Assembly (NCBI GenBank): GCA_033439795.1
Contig: JAUTDP010000005.1
Coordinates: 3,067,001 to 3,131,000, forward strand
Length of the DNA stretch: 64,000 bases
From: Sordaria brevicollis
Taxonomy: Eukaryota; Ascomycota; Sordariomycetes; Sordariales; Sordariaceae
Direction of reading: 5' to 3'
Of the stretch, positions 1 to 12,226 are shown in pieces. Numbering within the stretch: position 1 is the stretch's first letter; each line of letters opens with the position of its first letter. The notes under the pieces were generated by a model. The model ran no database searches. It worked only from the letters and a program-made list of their open reading frames with translations, and was not told where the DNA came from. The position numbers and the translations under genes were made by a program.

Positions 1-532
1 AATAACGAAGATTGGCCATGGTATTGGTGATGCATCCGTTCCTCGATATCGGAGACGACTTGAGTTGCCAGGGGTTGGGTTGGTTGGGTTGTGGACAAAC
101 ACATAAGGTGGCTCACCCGCCTACCATCAACATCCAAAGGACACCAGTCCGCATCATAGACTCACTCACCCGACGTCAGTCGGCCTGTCACTTCCCTTTT
201 CTTCGACGCTATAATATATATTGTGTCGCTCGTTTGGAAGATATATCCGCAAGTTAAATGGGAGCCTACTCCCTCCCGAGCTGCACCTATGTACATACCA
301 AGTAGAGGTACCAACCCCATATCGTACTCGATCCTCGCCATCTCCTGCCGGCAAATCTGAGCAATAGACAGACACTCCCGTCAGTTTCTACGTTCCAAGG
401 CTAGACTAGACTCTCATCACCTTCTACGCGACTAGAGGTACCCTCTTTCTGCTCTGCACCATCACCTCTTTTCTCTCTGCAACATCACCCTCTTATAAAA
501 CTCAACACCAGCCCCTGCCCCGGCCCACCACA

Positions 533-1372
533 ATGTCCTCCGATAAACCCCCCTCCCCCTCCGCATCCTCCTCCGCCTCCACAATTCCCTACTCCCCCTC
601 GCGCTCCATCCGCTCCATGGCCCCTTCCCCCAGCACAATCGGGTATTCAACTCCCTTTCCGACAGGATCAATAACTTCTCCTTCCACTTACAGTTCTTAT
701 TACACAGCTGGGACGAGCGACAGCTCTTCGGCGACGGGGAGTTATTACACTGCTACTACTGGAGGGAATGGTTCGGGATATCTCACTGCTGGATCTGGGG
801 CGGGGTATTTGGGAAGTAACAATAGCTTATATGGAGGTTCAAGTTCGTATGGGGGATCAAGCTCGTACGGGGGATCAACTTATGGATCGGGGGTGAGTTC
901 ATCGGGTTACCTGGGAGGCAGCAGCAGCACATACGGAGGGTCAAGCACTTCGACATACGGCGGAGCGAGTAGCGTGTCAAGTCTCTACCCAGCTTCGACC
1001 TCGACAAGTCCTTACAGCGGAGGGTCGAGTACATACGGCTCAAGCGGGTCAAGTCTATACCCAGCGTCGAGTACGTCCAGTTATCTAGGGGGGAGTACGC
1101 CCAGCTCGACTTACTCCTCATCGTACCTCCCCCCAACTACTAGCACAACCAACACCACAACAACAACAGCAACAAGCACCTACACCCCAACGACACTATC
1201 CGACTACCCCCAATATATTTATACAGCACCTACCCCACCTCCTGCTTCATACACCCCTTCGCCACGTACTCATGTCCCTGCCTCAACGACTTCGGCACTT
1301 AGGGAACCGAGTCCGTTTCCTCCAGAGTATCCTGGTGGCGCGCCGACGCCTGGTGGGGGGTCTGAGTACTAA
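533..1372 (+). CDS. Ser/Gly/Tyr/Thr-rich low-complexity protein, 279 aa
   Basis: Single open frame from an ATG at 533 to TAA at 1370-1372. I do not recognise a family. Composition is extreme: Ser, Thr, Gly, Tyr and Pro make up most of the chain. Residues about 95-125 hold short YGGSSS-type repeats, and later blocks alternate SLYPAS and TYGGSS units. The C-terminal third is richer in Pro and Thr. There is no signal peptide or membrane segment. A TTATAAAA sequence lies at 493-500, unusually close to the ATG for a TATA box. The Tyr/Gly/Ser pattern resembles disordered condensate-forming regions, which is an inference only. The alternative is a non-coding low-complexity stretch, but a clean 279-codon frame with an ATG and a transcript-like leader favours a gene. 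Confidence 0.55.
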   Translation: MSSDKPPSPSASSSASTIPYSPSRSIRSMAPSPSTIGYSTPFPTGSITSPSTYSSYYTAGTSDSSSATGSYYTATTGGNGSGYLTAGSGAGYLGSNNSLYGGSSSYGGSSSYGGSTYGSGVSSSGYLGGSSSTYGGSSTSTYGGASSVSSLYPASTSTSPYSGGSSTYGSSGSSLYPASSTSSYLGGSTPSSTYSSSYLPPTTSTTNTTTTTATSTYTPTTLSDYPQYIYTAPTPPPASYTPSPRTHVPASTTSALREPSPFPPEYPGGAPTPGGGSEY

Positions 1373-2932
1373 TTACCTCTAGTGAGTTTGGGATACCGTT
1401 TAGGGTGTTGACATCACTAAAGTAAGTAGCCCAAACTCCAAATTGCTTACCGCATTCGGCAGTTTAGGGGGGAAAAAGGGATAGAGTGGCTAGGTAAGAA
1501 GGTCAGATAGAAAGGAGAGTAAAAAAGGGATAGGTATGGTATGGTTAGGAGGGAAGAGATGATGAGGAGGGAGATAATGAGAGGATGAGGGGATAAAGGG
1601 AGAATAAAGTGCGCGAGAAGAGAACAACAAGACACAAGAGAAGGGGAGACCGAGAGAAAGATCAAGAATCGGGATAGGTATTATCTCAGTATCTGGGGTA
1701 ACACTGAACGGCTTCGACGCCAGAACTAGTCCAGTTAGGAGCGAACAAACAAAAAAAAAACATAAATATAAGAACATACAACACCAGGGATTCGCTGGTC
1801 GTCACCGACCCAACTACTAGTCTGGCCCTCAGTGGCTTATCTATGGGAGAGCGGACGGGATCCCGAGTTTTCCACTGGGTATGGTCGTATGTGCTTGTTC
1901 CTCTTGTAGCCCTAGCTTATAAAAAAAAAAAAAAAAAATCCCTTAGGTAGGCAGTTAACTAAATGTGAGGATATTCATAAATTCTCATCAAGATAACAAG
2001 ATTTCATGTCCTGTGATCTTGTGTATATCGATATTTATTCTTCACTGGCCGCCATCCATCGCTTTTTTTTTTTTTTTTTCTCTTTGTGTCTGTCTTTAAT
2101 TCAATCCCTGTATTTTGTTGTCCCGTTTCTGCTTCCGCCCCTCTTCGCATCATCGTGCTCTCGTCATCACTCTCGTCACCACGATCTCACACCAAACATC
2201 CGACGGAAGAAATGAAGCAATACGACAGTACAGGCATCAAGCCGTCTAACAATATATATCCCTCAAGCACGAGCACAAGCACAAGCACAAGCACGGGGAA
2301 AGCTCACATAGTAAAAGTATTGTACAAGCAAGAATGGGATAGAATAGAACATCCTCCCTCTTCGCTAGCATCAACATCACTCACCACCCCAAACTTACAA
2401 AGCACCGCACTCAGGAACTGAAATGTGAAACCGGTGGTACTAATTCAATAAAAGTAATTTCTCAAAACCACCCTAACAAAACTAAGTAGAAAAAGATGTG
2501 ATAAGTAACTGTTGTGTGTGTGTGTATGTTATTGTAGTGTGTCCGTTGCGCGTCTGCACAAACACGACGGAAAAGCAGGAAGTTGAAGCAGAAGAGTAGA
2601 GGGGAGAAGGCGAGATTGATAACCAGCTCCAGCCAAACCGCAGGCAAAAACAAGCAAGCCGTTACTCCTTTCCTGTCCATCCGGGGTTCCCAATCTTTCT
2701 CTCTTTCCCCGCTTTGTTTTCTTCTGCCCATCTCTTCCTCTTGTTTCCTTCCTCTTCCTCTCTCCTCCGCCCTCTCATTCTCTGCCCTTCGGGCCAACCC
2801 AAGAAATATCCATATCCATGCCATATCCATATCATCGAATATCCATGTTTTCCAGAATCTTTCGCGCTCCTCGCTCCGCCTTCCAAAAAAAAAAAATTGT
2901 GTCTATTCTTGTTCTTCGGCTCCTCCTAACCC
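1373..2932. other. intergenic, no gene seen
   Basis: No supportable gene. The stretch has purine-rich DNA at about 1465-1665, an A-run at 1921-1938, a T-run near 2065-2080, an AGCACA/AGCACAA-type short tandem repeat around 2265-2297 and a TG microsatellite near 2512-2526. It would contain the 3' ends of the two flanking genes. Confidence 0.6.
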
Positions 2933-5227
2933 TCAATAAGTCTCTCCCAAATCCACCACCTTTCTCACTGATGAGCTCCCTCCCACTGTCCCGTGGCCGT
3001 GTCCATACCCCGAGCTGTGTCCATGCCCATGCCCCAAAGCCGCCGCATTACTCGGCCTCCTCAAACTCAAACTGCCCGTAACACTCGACCTACTCGCGCT
3101 CGAGCTGCCACTCTGCCGCCTATTCCCCCCTGACCCGGGGATCGGAATACCGGTATGGTGATGATCAGGAGCATCCCTGGCACTTAGTGTCCCCGTCCTC
3201 CTCCTCGCTGGCGTCTGCTTTGGTCGCAACTCCCGCTGCCCATCATCTGTCAGCTCGTCCTCCTCTGCTGTGCTATAGCTGATACTAGCTTGGCTATGAG
3301 CTGGTCCGTGACCATACGTGCTCAGTGTCCCCGAGCTTCGTGGCCATGACCCAACGGGAGTTCGTGTTCCGTGCCCTGGTAGACTCGTGCGGCTGATAGG
3401 TCGCGAGGCGGACGAGGGCATGTATCCTGATGCTGCTGTCGAGTGGGATTCGGCTCGGCTGATTGGTCGCGGGTAGCTCGTGGAACTAGCTCGGCTGCTG
3501 GGCCGCGAGACTTCCGAGTCGACGTTAGTAGCGGTCGCTGTACTTGTGGATGTTGTCGAGGCGGCGGCGGAGGCTGGGTGACGGATCGGTAGGGGCCCGA
3601 ATGCTATCCGTGATACTCCTGATGTGCTGCTAAGCCCTGACGAACTAAGTCGGGGAATGTGCTTGCTGAGGTTCGAAGTACTACTGCGGAAGTCAGGGTT
3701 GCTGTGCGTGTTGGAAATCTCGGACACGTTGTCGTCGTCTAGCAGATTAGGTGTAGAAGCACCAGCTCCCCTCTGCTTCTTCCCCCGCATGGCAATCGTG
3801 GCAGCAATGCCGCCAACACCTCCGCTGAAGCGAGGCGACTGCTTAGGTGGCGTCTGCGCTGGACCAGCTGGAAGCTTGGAGCGAGCAGAGTGTACACGGG
3901 CTTCGAGCTTCTGCATCTGCGCGGTAAGGGTTCGGATATGGGTGAGAGAGTTGGATGGAGGAATCCTGTGCACTGGCGCCCTTGGCCTCTCAGCGGCTCT
4001 AGCAGCTGATGGCCTTGACGAAGGCGTGCGCACCATGGGATAGCTGTTGCTGTTAAAGCGACCAGCGGAAGGACGGTTCGGTTGTGACGAGGTTGACGAG
4101 CTGAGCGGTTTCGGCTTCGGCGTGATATTGTTCTCGCTGATGGACCGATTGGCCTTGTGAGTTGCCTGTGCTGACGACTTGGCCGCCGCTGACTTGGAGA
4201 TGGAGCTCTTGGGTGTCCTGCACCCTCCTGGCCGAGAAGCCGTCTGCTTGATCGGGGTGTTCCTAGACGCCCTGAGACCCTTGCCCATCGAGGCATCCGA
4301 CATGGGAGGCGATGGTGGATCTTGCACTTCGGACAAGGTGTCGATCGTGGACAAGGACTTGGTATCGGGTGGAGTGGTGACCAAGGGCGAGCTGGCGGTC
4401 GACAGCGGTGAAGCGGGCGCGGGGGCGATGGTGGTGGTAATCTGTGTGAGATGACCACGGGCCTGGTGCTTCCTCAGCTTGGATTGCAGAATCTCGGCTT
4501 CAATCTTGAGGTCGGACAATTCCTCGCGCAATCGTTGGGCTTCGACGCGTAGTCGTTCTCTTTCCTGCTCTCCGATCTTGATTTCCTCCTCCATCATGAC
4601 GGCGCGCTCGATGGCGACATTGTACTTGGATTCGAGGTCCTCAAGCGAGGAGGACGTGTTTCGGGCTTGGCGCTCAAAGTCATCGTTGGCCACTTCGATA
4701 TCGCGTAGCTTTAGCTGAAGGGTTCTGTTGGTCTCGCGCAAGGCCGTGATTTCCTTCTCAAGCGCACTTTGCGCAGCGTTTGCCCCTGATTTGGATTCTT
4801 TGTATTTTCTCTGTAGACGACAACAACGGGTCAGCAGATGGTCATTTTAGCGTAGGAGGGGAAGGTCAGATGGGTGGTGGCAGCAATTGGCGGGTGTGGC
4901 GCTAATCGAAATGAATGGTGGTGTGGTCACATCCATCACAGTCACAGGATCATCATCACTGCCATCGTCGGAGCCTAACGAGAGCCAAACCAAACGTACC
5001 TTCCACTCTTCCACCTCGTAGGATAATCCCTCGGCCTTTTGCTGTAGGGCGCGCTCTCTCTTATCGGCGGCGTCCAAGTCCTTTTCCAGCTCGGCCTCGA
5101 GTTCCTTGGATGACTGCTGGAATTCCTTGAGTTCCTGCTCAAGCTCTTCGTATTGAGACTTGTACCAGGCCAGGGCCTCCTCGGTCGTGGCGTTTTTGGA
5201 AAGCGGTGATCCGGGGATGTCCGCCAT
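2933..5227 (-). CDS. ro-11: nuclear distribution protein nudE homolog (RO-11 type)
   Basis: Two exons: complement(2933..4810, 5000..5227), 701 aa. The 189-nt intron has donor GTACGT and acceptor CTACAG, phase 0. NudE proteins bridge LIS1/NudF and cytoplasmic dynein and are needed for nuclear migration; Neurospora ropy mutants include ro-11. Residues about 15-185 form a long coiled coil, starting with the sequence [18 protein letters not shown] typical of NudE and running through Glu/Lys/Leu heptads to about [13 protein letters not shown]. The rest is Ser/Pro/Arg-rich, basic and probably disordered, as in fungal NudE proteins, and ends in a Gly/His-rich tail. The start at 5227 is the first Met of the conserved N terminus. 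Assignment rests on the coiled-coil signature and length. The gene symbol follows the Neurospora ortholog. Confidence 0.88.
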
Positions 5228-8200
5228 TTCGCAGGTTCTATCGTCGTCGTACGATCTGGGATGATGGTCTGCAGGCTATCATGTGATTCTTTCTGGTGAT
5301 TGATTTGTTTGATTTGTTGTAGTAGTAGTAGTTGAAAACAAAGGAAAAAAGCTTTCGTCGGTCGTCGCTGTCGTGAAGGGAAAAATCGAGATGCGATATG
5401 CGGTTGATGCGAAAAAAGTCGAAATGCAAAAGGAAAAGATGCAGGCGTGCGTGACGTAGAAATGAGGGTATATCGTAGAGAGTTGAAGTCGAGTTGAGCG
5501 CGTTGGAAAAAGTGGAAATGGAAAAAAAAAGAGGCCGTGAAAGACTGATTTGGGTTCGATGGATGGATGGAATGCTGGTTGTGGTTGTCGTCGTTTCCTT
5601 CGCGTCGTCTTTTTGGGAGGGACAAGCGTTAGATTGCGGTGTTCTCGGTATTTGAAGCAGTTATGGTCATGGCGATGGAGGATGAGGGTGACGCATTACC
5701 CGACAGCAGGAAGGATCCTCGAACCACGCGCGGCAGGGGAAAAGCCAAGAGAGGCGTCACGGTCGATCGCCGACGTCGTCGAAGGACAGTAGCAGGCAGC
5801 GAAAAGCGAGCTGGACTGGACTGGTCGACTGGAGGGGACGGACTGGAGGACAGAGGCCGGGGAAATGGACCTGCGCGACCGGGCGGAGGTGAGATCGGGG
5901 GGAGAGGGGGGGAGAAAAGGCGACGGGGCCTCTCTCTCTCCTTGGGGGGTGGTGGTTGTGGTTTTGATTGATTGTTGGTTCGTTGGCGTCGCAAGCTGAG
6001 GATTGGATGGCCGATGGTTCGAAAACGCAGGACTTTCCAAGGGGGCTGGCTGGTTTGCTTCTTCTTTCGGGCTTGCACTTCAGCACTTGGTCTGGTCGCG
6101 GCGCTCGCTGTCTTGGTTGGCTGCCAGCCGGCTCGTGGTGCTGCTGTGCTGTTATGCTGCTAACAGGATGCGGTCGGTCGGTGGGCGTCGAAGTGATAGC
6201 GCGTTATAGGTGTGTATCCAAAGGCAGGCTGCGACAGTCGCAAAGTCGTAACCTACCTAGATTACACGGCGCCGTCAATCTGTCGAGATCCGGGTGTCGT
6301 GATGGTCGTCGTCGGTGGTTTTACTTTCGATGGTGTTGTTGCAAGGACAGGAAGAAACCAGACAAGAGGAAGGGAATGAACCAGGAATGTCGTCCGAGTC
6401 GGTCGGGCGGTGTCGGTGGATGGGTGCGGGTGGGAATGGAAAGATGGCACAGCGGAGGGGGACGGGGGCGCCTGTTCCCCCAGGTCGAGGCCCGGTTGGG
6501 GGAGGAGGCTTGGCGTCTTCATCTGTGTTAGCATTTGGCTGTCTTGACACATGGTAACACTAACATCTGTGAACAAAACTCGCTCTGCCGGCCAACCGTC
6601 GCATGCGCGCACTAACAGTCGTGGATGATGACTCCACCGTGGATATGGGCACCATGGCACCCGTGCGCACCTCGTCAACCCTGCAGGCGGGAGTGGTGCA
6701 TCAACCATTCCTTCTTTGCTCTGTTCGTTCGCTCTTGCTCGTCGTCCAGTTGAGAGTCTCCGATTGCATCCCGGATTGGCAAGTTGAAACATTTGGTTAT
6801 GGAAAGACGTGGAAGGAGTGTTTCTTTGCCTAGCTTGGTCAATGAAGTTACGGGAAGGAGTTCATGCATGTGTTCATTGAACTCACTCAGTCCTTTCACA
6901 CTCATTCTTTCTTTCTTGTCCATCACATTTGAATCACATTCGATATTTCTCACAAACTCTCCATATCTCCAGAGTGCTAGTCCTTCTCTAGACGGAGATA
7001 GACTCAAGCTAACCAAGTGGGTCACCGCCACTACGGTCTGTCTCTCAGGTCCACGGTCTTGTTCCTGGTCCCCTTCTTTTTCTTTTTTTTCCCCCGTCCC
7101 GCTGCTCGTCTCGCTCGTTTGTTTTCGCGATCCAAGGGACTGGACCTCAGATCCTCATCAAGGGGTTTCTATTACAGCTCGGACTTGGGTTCAAACTCTC
7201 CGACAATGGACCATGTTCGAGATGATGAACCCAGACCAAACCACGTTGAGATGAACACCTCATCATCCACCTCATCATCAATCAGCCTTACGTATTTAAA
7301 GCCAAATGCAAGGCAACCATCCATCTGCATTCTGCCACGACTCAAGACCAGAACTCAATCGTAGCCCCTTTTTGGCGAGGGGGAGCCTCATCCATCAGCT
7401 TTTCCTATTTCTGAATTATCATCCACTTTTGAGCACAAACCATCCACTCTTGGAACCTCCCTCTTCGCTCTCAGCTTTACCGCCTCGTTGGCCTTCTTTT
7501 GCCTAAGCACGGCGGTGTCGTCTTCATCCCGGCAACGAATGGAACTACGGGCATTGATCTTCCCTTCCTTTCCTTCCGTTCGTTCACGTTTCTATTTATT
7601 CCTCGCATGTGTGTCTCACCGAGGCACAACGTCTTTGATGTCCTATCACCTTTTTCTATCCATATGTTGAGATACTGGTACGAAATTCACAAGATGCAAG
7701 ACCGGGAGAGCAACACCAGATCTGCCCCCTTGGCTTTCTCCGTTACTCCCCCGGTTCCATCCCGGTCCACGCCCGCCCGCCCCGCCTTGCAGCCAGCTGC
7801 AGGTCCCCGCAATTATCCACTGCACGTCGACGGCCGTTTGGGTCACAATTCCCCAAAAGCTGCTTTTGCCATTTCATTTTCAGCCAACATTCTGTGACAC
7901 GACTGAAAGGGTGATTGCGTCACTGAGGGGTTACTCGTCATCACTTCTTTAATGACTGGTTTCGCTGTCAATTGTCCGGGTTGAAGCACATGAAAGACTG
8001 AATGATGAGTCCCCAGTGCCCATTGGCATTGAAACCTTATTGAGATGAAACATCATCACACCTGCACTGGAGATCATTCCCACCCCCTTCGCTACATATG
8101 TCACGATTAATCGCGTAATTCCCACCCGTGGACATGGTCCGAATTCCTTGCGACAATCACTCTCAGTCGGGTCAGTCAAGTCGCGTGTTCGCGTGTGTTT

Positions 8201-8884
8201 CATGGAGCAAAGTGGGAGATTTACGACACGTGGTTATCCATTTCCACTCAAAACAGTTGAGATTGCCAATGTCCTTGGCCCTTTTGTTTCGTTTGATATG
8301 GAGCGGCCAAATACCAACAAATGTCGCGTTGGAGTGAGCCAGGTAGCCCAGGCACATTATCATAAGGACATGAGATGAACGGAACGGGCCGTTTGCAAGA
8401 TCAAGCTCATCAAAGCGGCCAACAAGGATATTGTCATTCGGGCACGGCATAGACTGAAGTGACGTTTTGGTCAAGGCGTCTATGGCTATTGTAGGGGACT
8501 CGAAATCATGGCGCGAGTCTAACATCGTGCTCATCGGTTTCTATGGAAGAACCTGAAATGTCATGATCCTGCTGGCTCACGCCCATCTTTGACCATCTCA
8601 ACTTTCCATTTCACTTAAACATTCGGTCCCTAATTCACCTCCCATTTTCAACCTGATGTGGCCTGAGTCAGCGTTTCTCATAAAGTCATTTTTCATCTCG
8701 AGCAATCTGTCTAATCGACACCATGTTTCAAGGCAAAACTGCATGCTCATCGCTTTCTATCTATCAGGCCGGACATCATGAACACGTCCATCTCTCAAAT
8801 TTTCCTCCAAAGCCTCCAACTCATAGACTTTGAATCCTCCCCCGCACATTCTCATGACTTCATCCTATTATCCCTCTCATCAAC
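5228..8884. other. long intergenic region between ro-11 and the Nudix gene
   Basis: Nothing here looks like a convincing gene on either strand. The part next to 5227 is presumably the promoter and 5' leader of the nudE gene, with strong strand asymmetry (G-rich on plus at about 5780-5960). Around 7030-7900 the DNA is pyrimidine-rich with scattered short frames lacking coding character. Confidence 0.5.
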
Positions 8885-9795
8885 TTACTCCTTCTTCTTC
8901 CCAAAAACCCCATACCCCTCCGTCACCGCAAAATTCATCCCCTCCGCAAAATGAAACAACTTCGCCGCCACGATATGTCTCTCCCTCTTCGAAAACTCCA
9001 CCAGCCTCTCATACAACTCCGCAATCGGCACCACAACCCTAGTAATATGCTCCCCATCCTCCAGTCTCTGCTCCGGCAGCCTCAACTCCCCCGTCTCTCC
9101 ATCCACCGCGTCCTCCGGAAGCTGAACCTCAACAGTAGCCATGACCATATTCGCCGAACTCATCCCGGGGTCGGCTGCTTGGATGGGTGACACCCGCTTG
9201 ACTGTGCAGTCGAAACCAGTTTCTTCTCTGAATTCGCGAACAGCAGCCTGCTGGGGCGTTTCCCCCTTGTCGATCAGACCAGCTGGCCACTCGATGGTGT
9301 AGCTGTCGAGGGGAGGGCGGTATTGGATGACGAGGAGAGTAGAGGGGGGAGGTGGGGGTGGAGGAGGATGTTGGCCATTGCGACGGCGTCGACTCCTGAG
9401 GCGGAGCCGAGGGTTGTTGACGAGGAAGAGGACCCGGGGGGAGGGGCGGAGCGGGTTTTGCGGGCGGCCACCTCCCAGAGGCGGGCTTTGCCGGTTTGGT
9501 CGACGTAGTGGATTTGTTGGAGGGTGAGCCATTTGGATTGCGAAGGGGCGAGTTCGGTGATGGAGGTTATGGTTGGTTCTTGGGTTTTGGGGATGGTCAT
9601 TTTGATGGTGCGCCGTTGGGCGTGGTGGTTGTTGGTGGTCGTGGTGTTGTTGTTGGTGAGAGGTGAGTTGGTGGTGAGGGTGGAATTGGTGTTGCTGTTG
9701 GTAAAAGCGCGAGTGCGTGCTGCTGCTGATGCAGATGTGGTTGCGGATGCTGACGAGAAGGTGAGTGCGGGGTATCGGGTTAGGATATTCCGCAT
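8885..9795 (-). CDS. Nudix hydrolase, ADP-sugar/ADP-ribose pyrophosphatase type, with apparent frameshift
   Basis: The N-terminal part reads from the ATG at 9795 to about 9345; the C-terminal part, in another frame, ends at TAA 8885-8887. The C-terminal part has a perfect Nudix box (G-x5-E-x7-REFREETGF), preceded by the sequence VIQYRPPLDSYTIEWPAGLI typical of YSA1/NUDT5-type ADP-ribose pyrophosphatases, which cleave ADP-ribose to AMP and ribose 5-phosphate. The N-terminal part carries the family's beta-strand region (WLTLQQIHYVDQTGKARLWE, then SGVDAVAMANIL). The two parts join in a C-rich stretch (minus strand) at about 9340-9360, where one extra base would connect them and make 303 codons plus stop. 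The first 60 residues are Ser/Thr/Asn/Ala-rich and could be a mitochondrial presequence, with a later Met (KMTIPKT) as a cytosolic start. I see no canonical intron that explains the shift. Confidence 0.8.
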
Positions 9796-10492
9796 CGGCT
9801 TTTTTTGAGATTTTGGAGGGGCTCAAGTCGAAGGACTTGAGTGAGTTTCAAGGCGTTTGATGAGCAAAGAACACGAAATTACTTTCGGAAAGAGGTGATG
9901 TGGACGGCAAGTTTCAATCGGCGACAACGACGGCGACCACGACTCGGGCGGAGAGGCGAGACAGCGAGAAGGAAAGCGCGGGGCAGAGGAGGGTCTTGGC
10001 GGCTGACATGGATGACGCACAGGACTCTTTCTTGCGCTGTTCCAATTGGAGAATTGGGCGCTTGAAAGGGTTAGGGTCGTTGGTGATGCTTGGCACGCAT
10101 GTGGGCCGGAGTTGCCAGCGACATGAACGTCAACGGGTTTCGGCAAGAACGGCCGACATGCTCATGCAGTGCAGGAGCTCTCATGTTAGGCAGAATTTCA
10201 AAGTGGCATGTGGTCATTTTTGAAAAGTCTTTCTCAATTATTTTCCGCATCAACTGCTTCAACGGCCAAATATCGACGAGTGTCCAGATAGTGCTTGGTG
10301 TCGGGCTGCTCACGAAGTCGACGAGGAATCACACTGCCCTTCTTTCTACGAACATCTCTGCCTTCATACATCCCCTTCTTAACCTTCTTTTTCGCACATC
10401 ATTATCCTTTACTTCGGATCAAGACTTCAACAGAAATTCGGAGAGCAACTCGATTGCAGGGAATGACCACGACTATCCCACGTCTTCGTTCA
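9796..10492. other. intergenic region upstream of the Nudix gene
   Basis: Probable promoter and leader of the minus-strand Nudix gene. No coding frame with recognisable features is seen here. Confidence 0.4.
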
Positions 10493-11044
10493 TGCGCTTC
10501 AGTCAAACCCGCGCTCCCAACACCTTGATGGCTTCCACCTCTTTGGCTTCTACTACAGTGTAAGTCTTGTCTTGCACCCCTAGTATTATCTATTTATATC
10601 ACCTTGAGCTGACATTCGCTCGTTTACCCACTGGGTGCCGGTCATAGCTTGACGATCATTCCAAGACGTACGTCCACTCTCAACCCTCAGCTTCGACTTC
10701 GACGACCATCAAGACGTTTCATAGGCTGGAATGCTTTGACACTTGACCTTCACAGTTTGTCCTACAGCGTCATTTCTTCTTTAACTCGCCCTGCTTTTCC
10801 TCTACCACCACCGCGCATTATGGCCGACGACGACTCTTCCAATCTTTCGTCCATCTCATCGCTATCGGCGCCTCCGACCGATGATGAATCTGACATCCAG
10901 ATGGAGCGCCATCAGGGCATCCTGAATTCTTTTCTTTTTTGTTCTTCGATGATCCCTAGCAGTTATGAGATATTGATTAGCGTCAATGCTGTGGTGACCT
11001 ATGTCACCAAAGTTCCATTCCAGGGAGAAAGATTTTGGTATTAG
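10493..11044 (+). pseudogene. possible small spliced gene or gene remnant
   Basis: Weak candidate. An ATG at 10493 opens a short exon that meets a consensus donor (GTAAGT, 10560-10565). A branch-like GCTGAC and the acceptor GTCATAG follow, and the next exon stays in frame from 10648 to a TAG at 11042-11044. The second exon contains an internal ATG at 10818 followed by MADDDSSNLSSISSLSAPPT, an acidic Ser-rich start seen at the N terminus of several fungal nuclear proteins. The frame then runs into unremarkable sequence and stops. This could be a degraded gene whose 3' part is lost, or chance. I cannot name a family. Confidence 0.25.
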
Positions 11045-12226
11045 GACTTCTCAGGTAGATAACATGTCCTTTCATACATCACCTCACTTGCTTCCTTTGT
11101 CCCCGAGCGCTTGGTCCTAAAACGTTGGTGAGTGCCGACGCCGAGGTGAACCATTGCTCTCGAAGTCGACGAACTGTTACTAACAGACTTGAAGGATTTG
11201 ATAGTTGACTTGCCGAGTTGACCTACACGGCCTTTTCATTACTACTATACTTTCCCTTCTTATCCGTGGCCTCTTGTGTCTTGCAAAGGTTGATGAGTCA
11301 GAGTGTTAGCGCCATGATCAGCTCACCTGGTAGTGCTCATGAAGTCACCGAGAACTCACTCATATATGGAGATGGAAAGACGTTGTTGTTGAGTTTATGA
11401 CACATGCAATATGATTTGCATAGACCTTATCACCTCAGATGCTTTCCTCAGTCATCACCTTTGCAGTGCGGAAGCCACGACGATCAACAACGTGAGCCGC
11501 ATAAGCGTAAAAATAGGTCTATTATCTCTCTCGCTCTTCCTATCTCTGTCTCCTCCATTTCCCTGTCCTCTCACTCAACGACTGAGTTCACCACTTCCTT
11601 TTACCATGCCACCAGCCAGCCATCAAGACTAACAAACTACCTATGATACCTCACTCGACTGAAGCCATTCTTCTCATCTTGTACTCTTACCTCTTGCCCA
11701 GTTTCAGAAACACTAGCTGACCTCCTACTTCTTCACATTAGGTCATGGCCTTACTTCGCTCCAAACGCGCGTATCGTATCACCAGCCAGAAATCGCCCTT
11801 ATCTCGGACGACAAGTTACAACTGTAGTAGTCACTTTTTACTCGCGTCTATTTGCCGCGACGGAACACGAATTTTTCATGGCACTAGTATTATTTATGCA
11901 GCATCTGGTTGTGAAGAACATGTCTTGATAATATGTTTCATTTGATGGTATTTGATTGCAATGCGAACTGGCTGACGATGAGAACAGAAAAGGAAAACTC
12001 CAATGACACACTCTGGTATCGAAGAGAAGAAAAGAGAAATATGCATGTCGGAAGGTAGTACTTGCGTATGAACAAAGTAATGCCCACGACCGGCCGAGAT
12101 TGAAAGTAGGAAACGCCTTAAACCCCCACATCAACCTCTTATCAGCTCGACAGAACATCCTCCTCATCGAATCTCAGAATGGTAGGGAGGCAAGTGGCAA
12201 GCACTGCGCCCGGAAGTCGAATCGAA
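11045..12226. other. intergenic, no gene seen
   Basis: Only short frames without coding character on both strands. The segment carries the 3' flank of the minus-strand gene ending at 12227. Confidence 0.45.
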
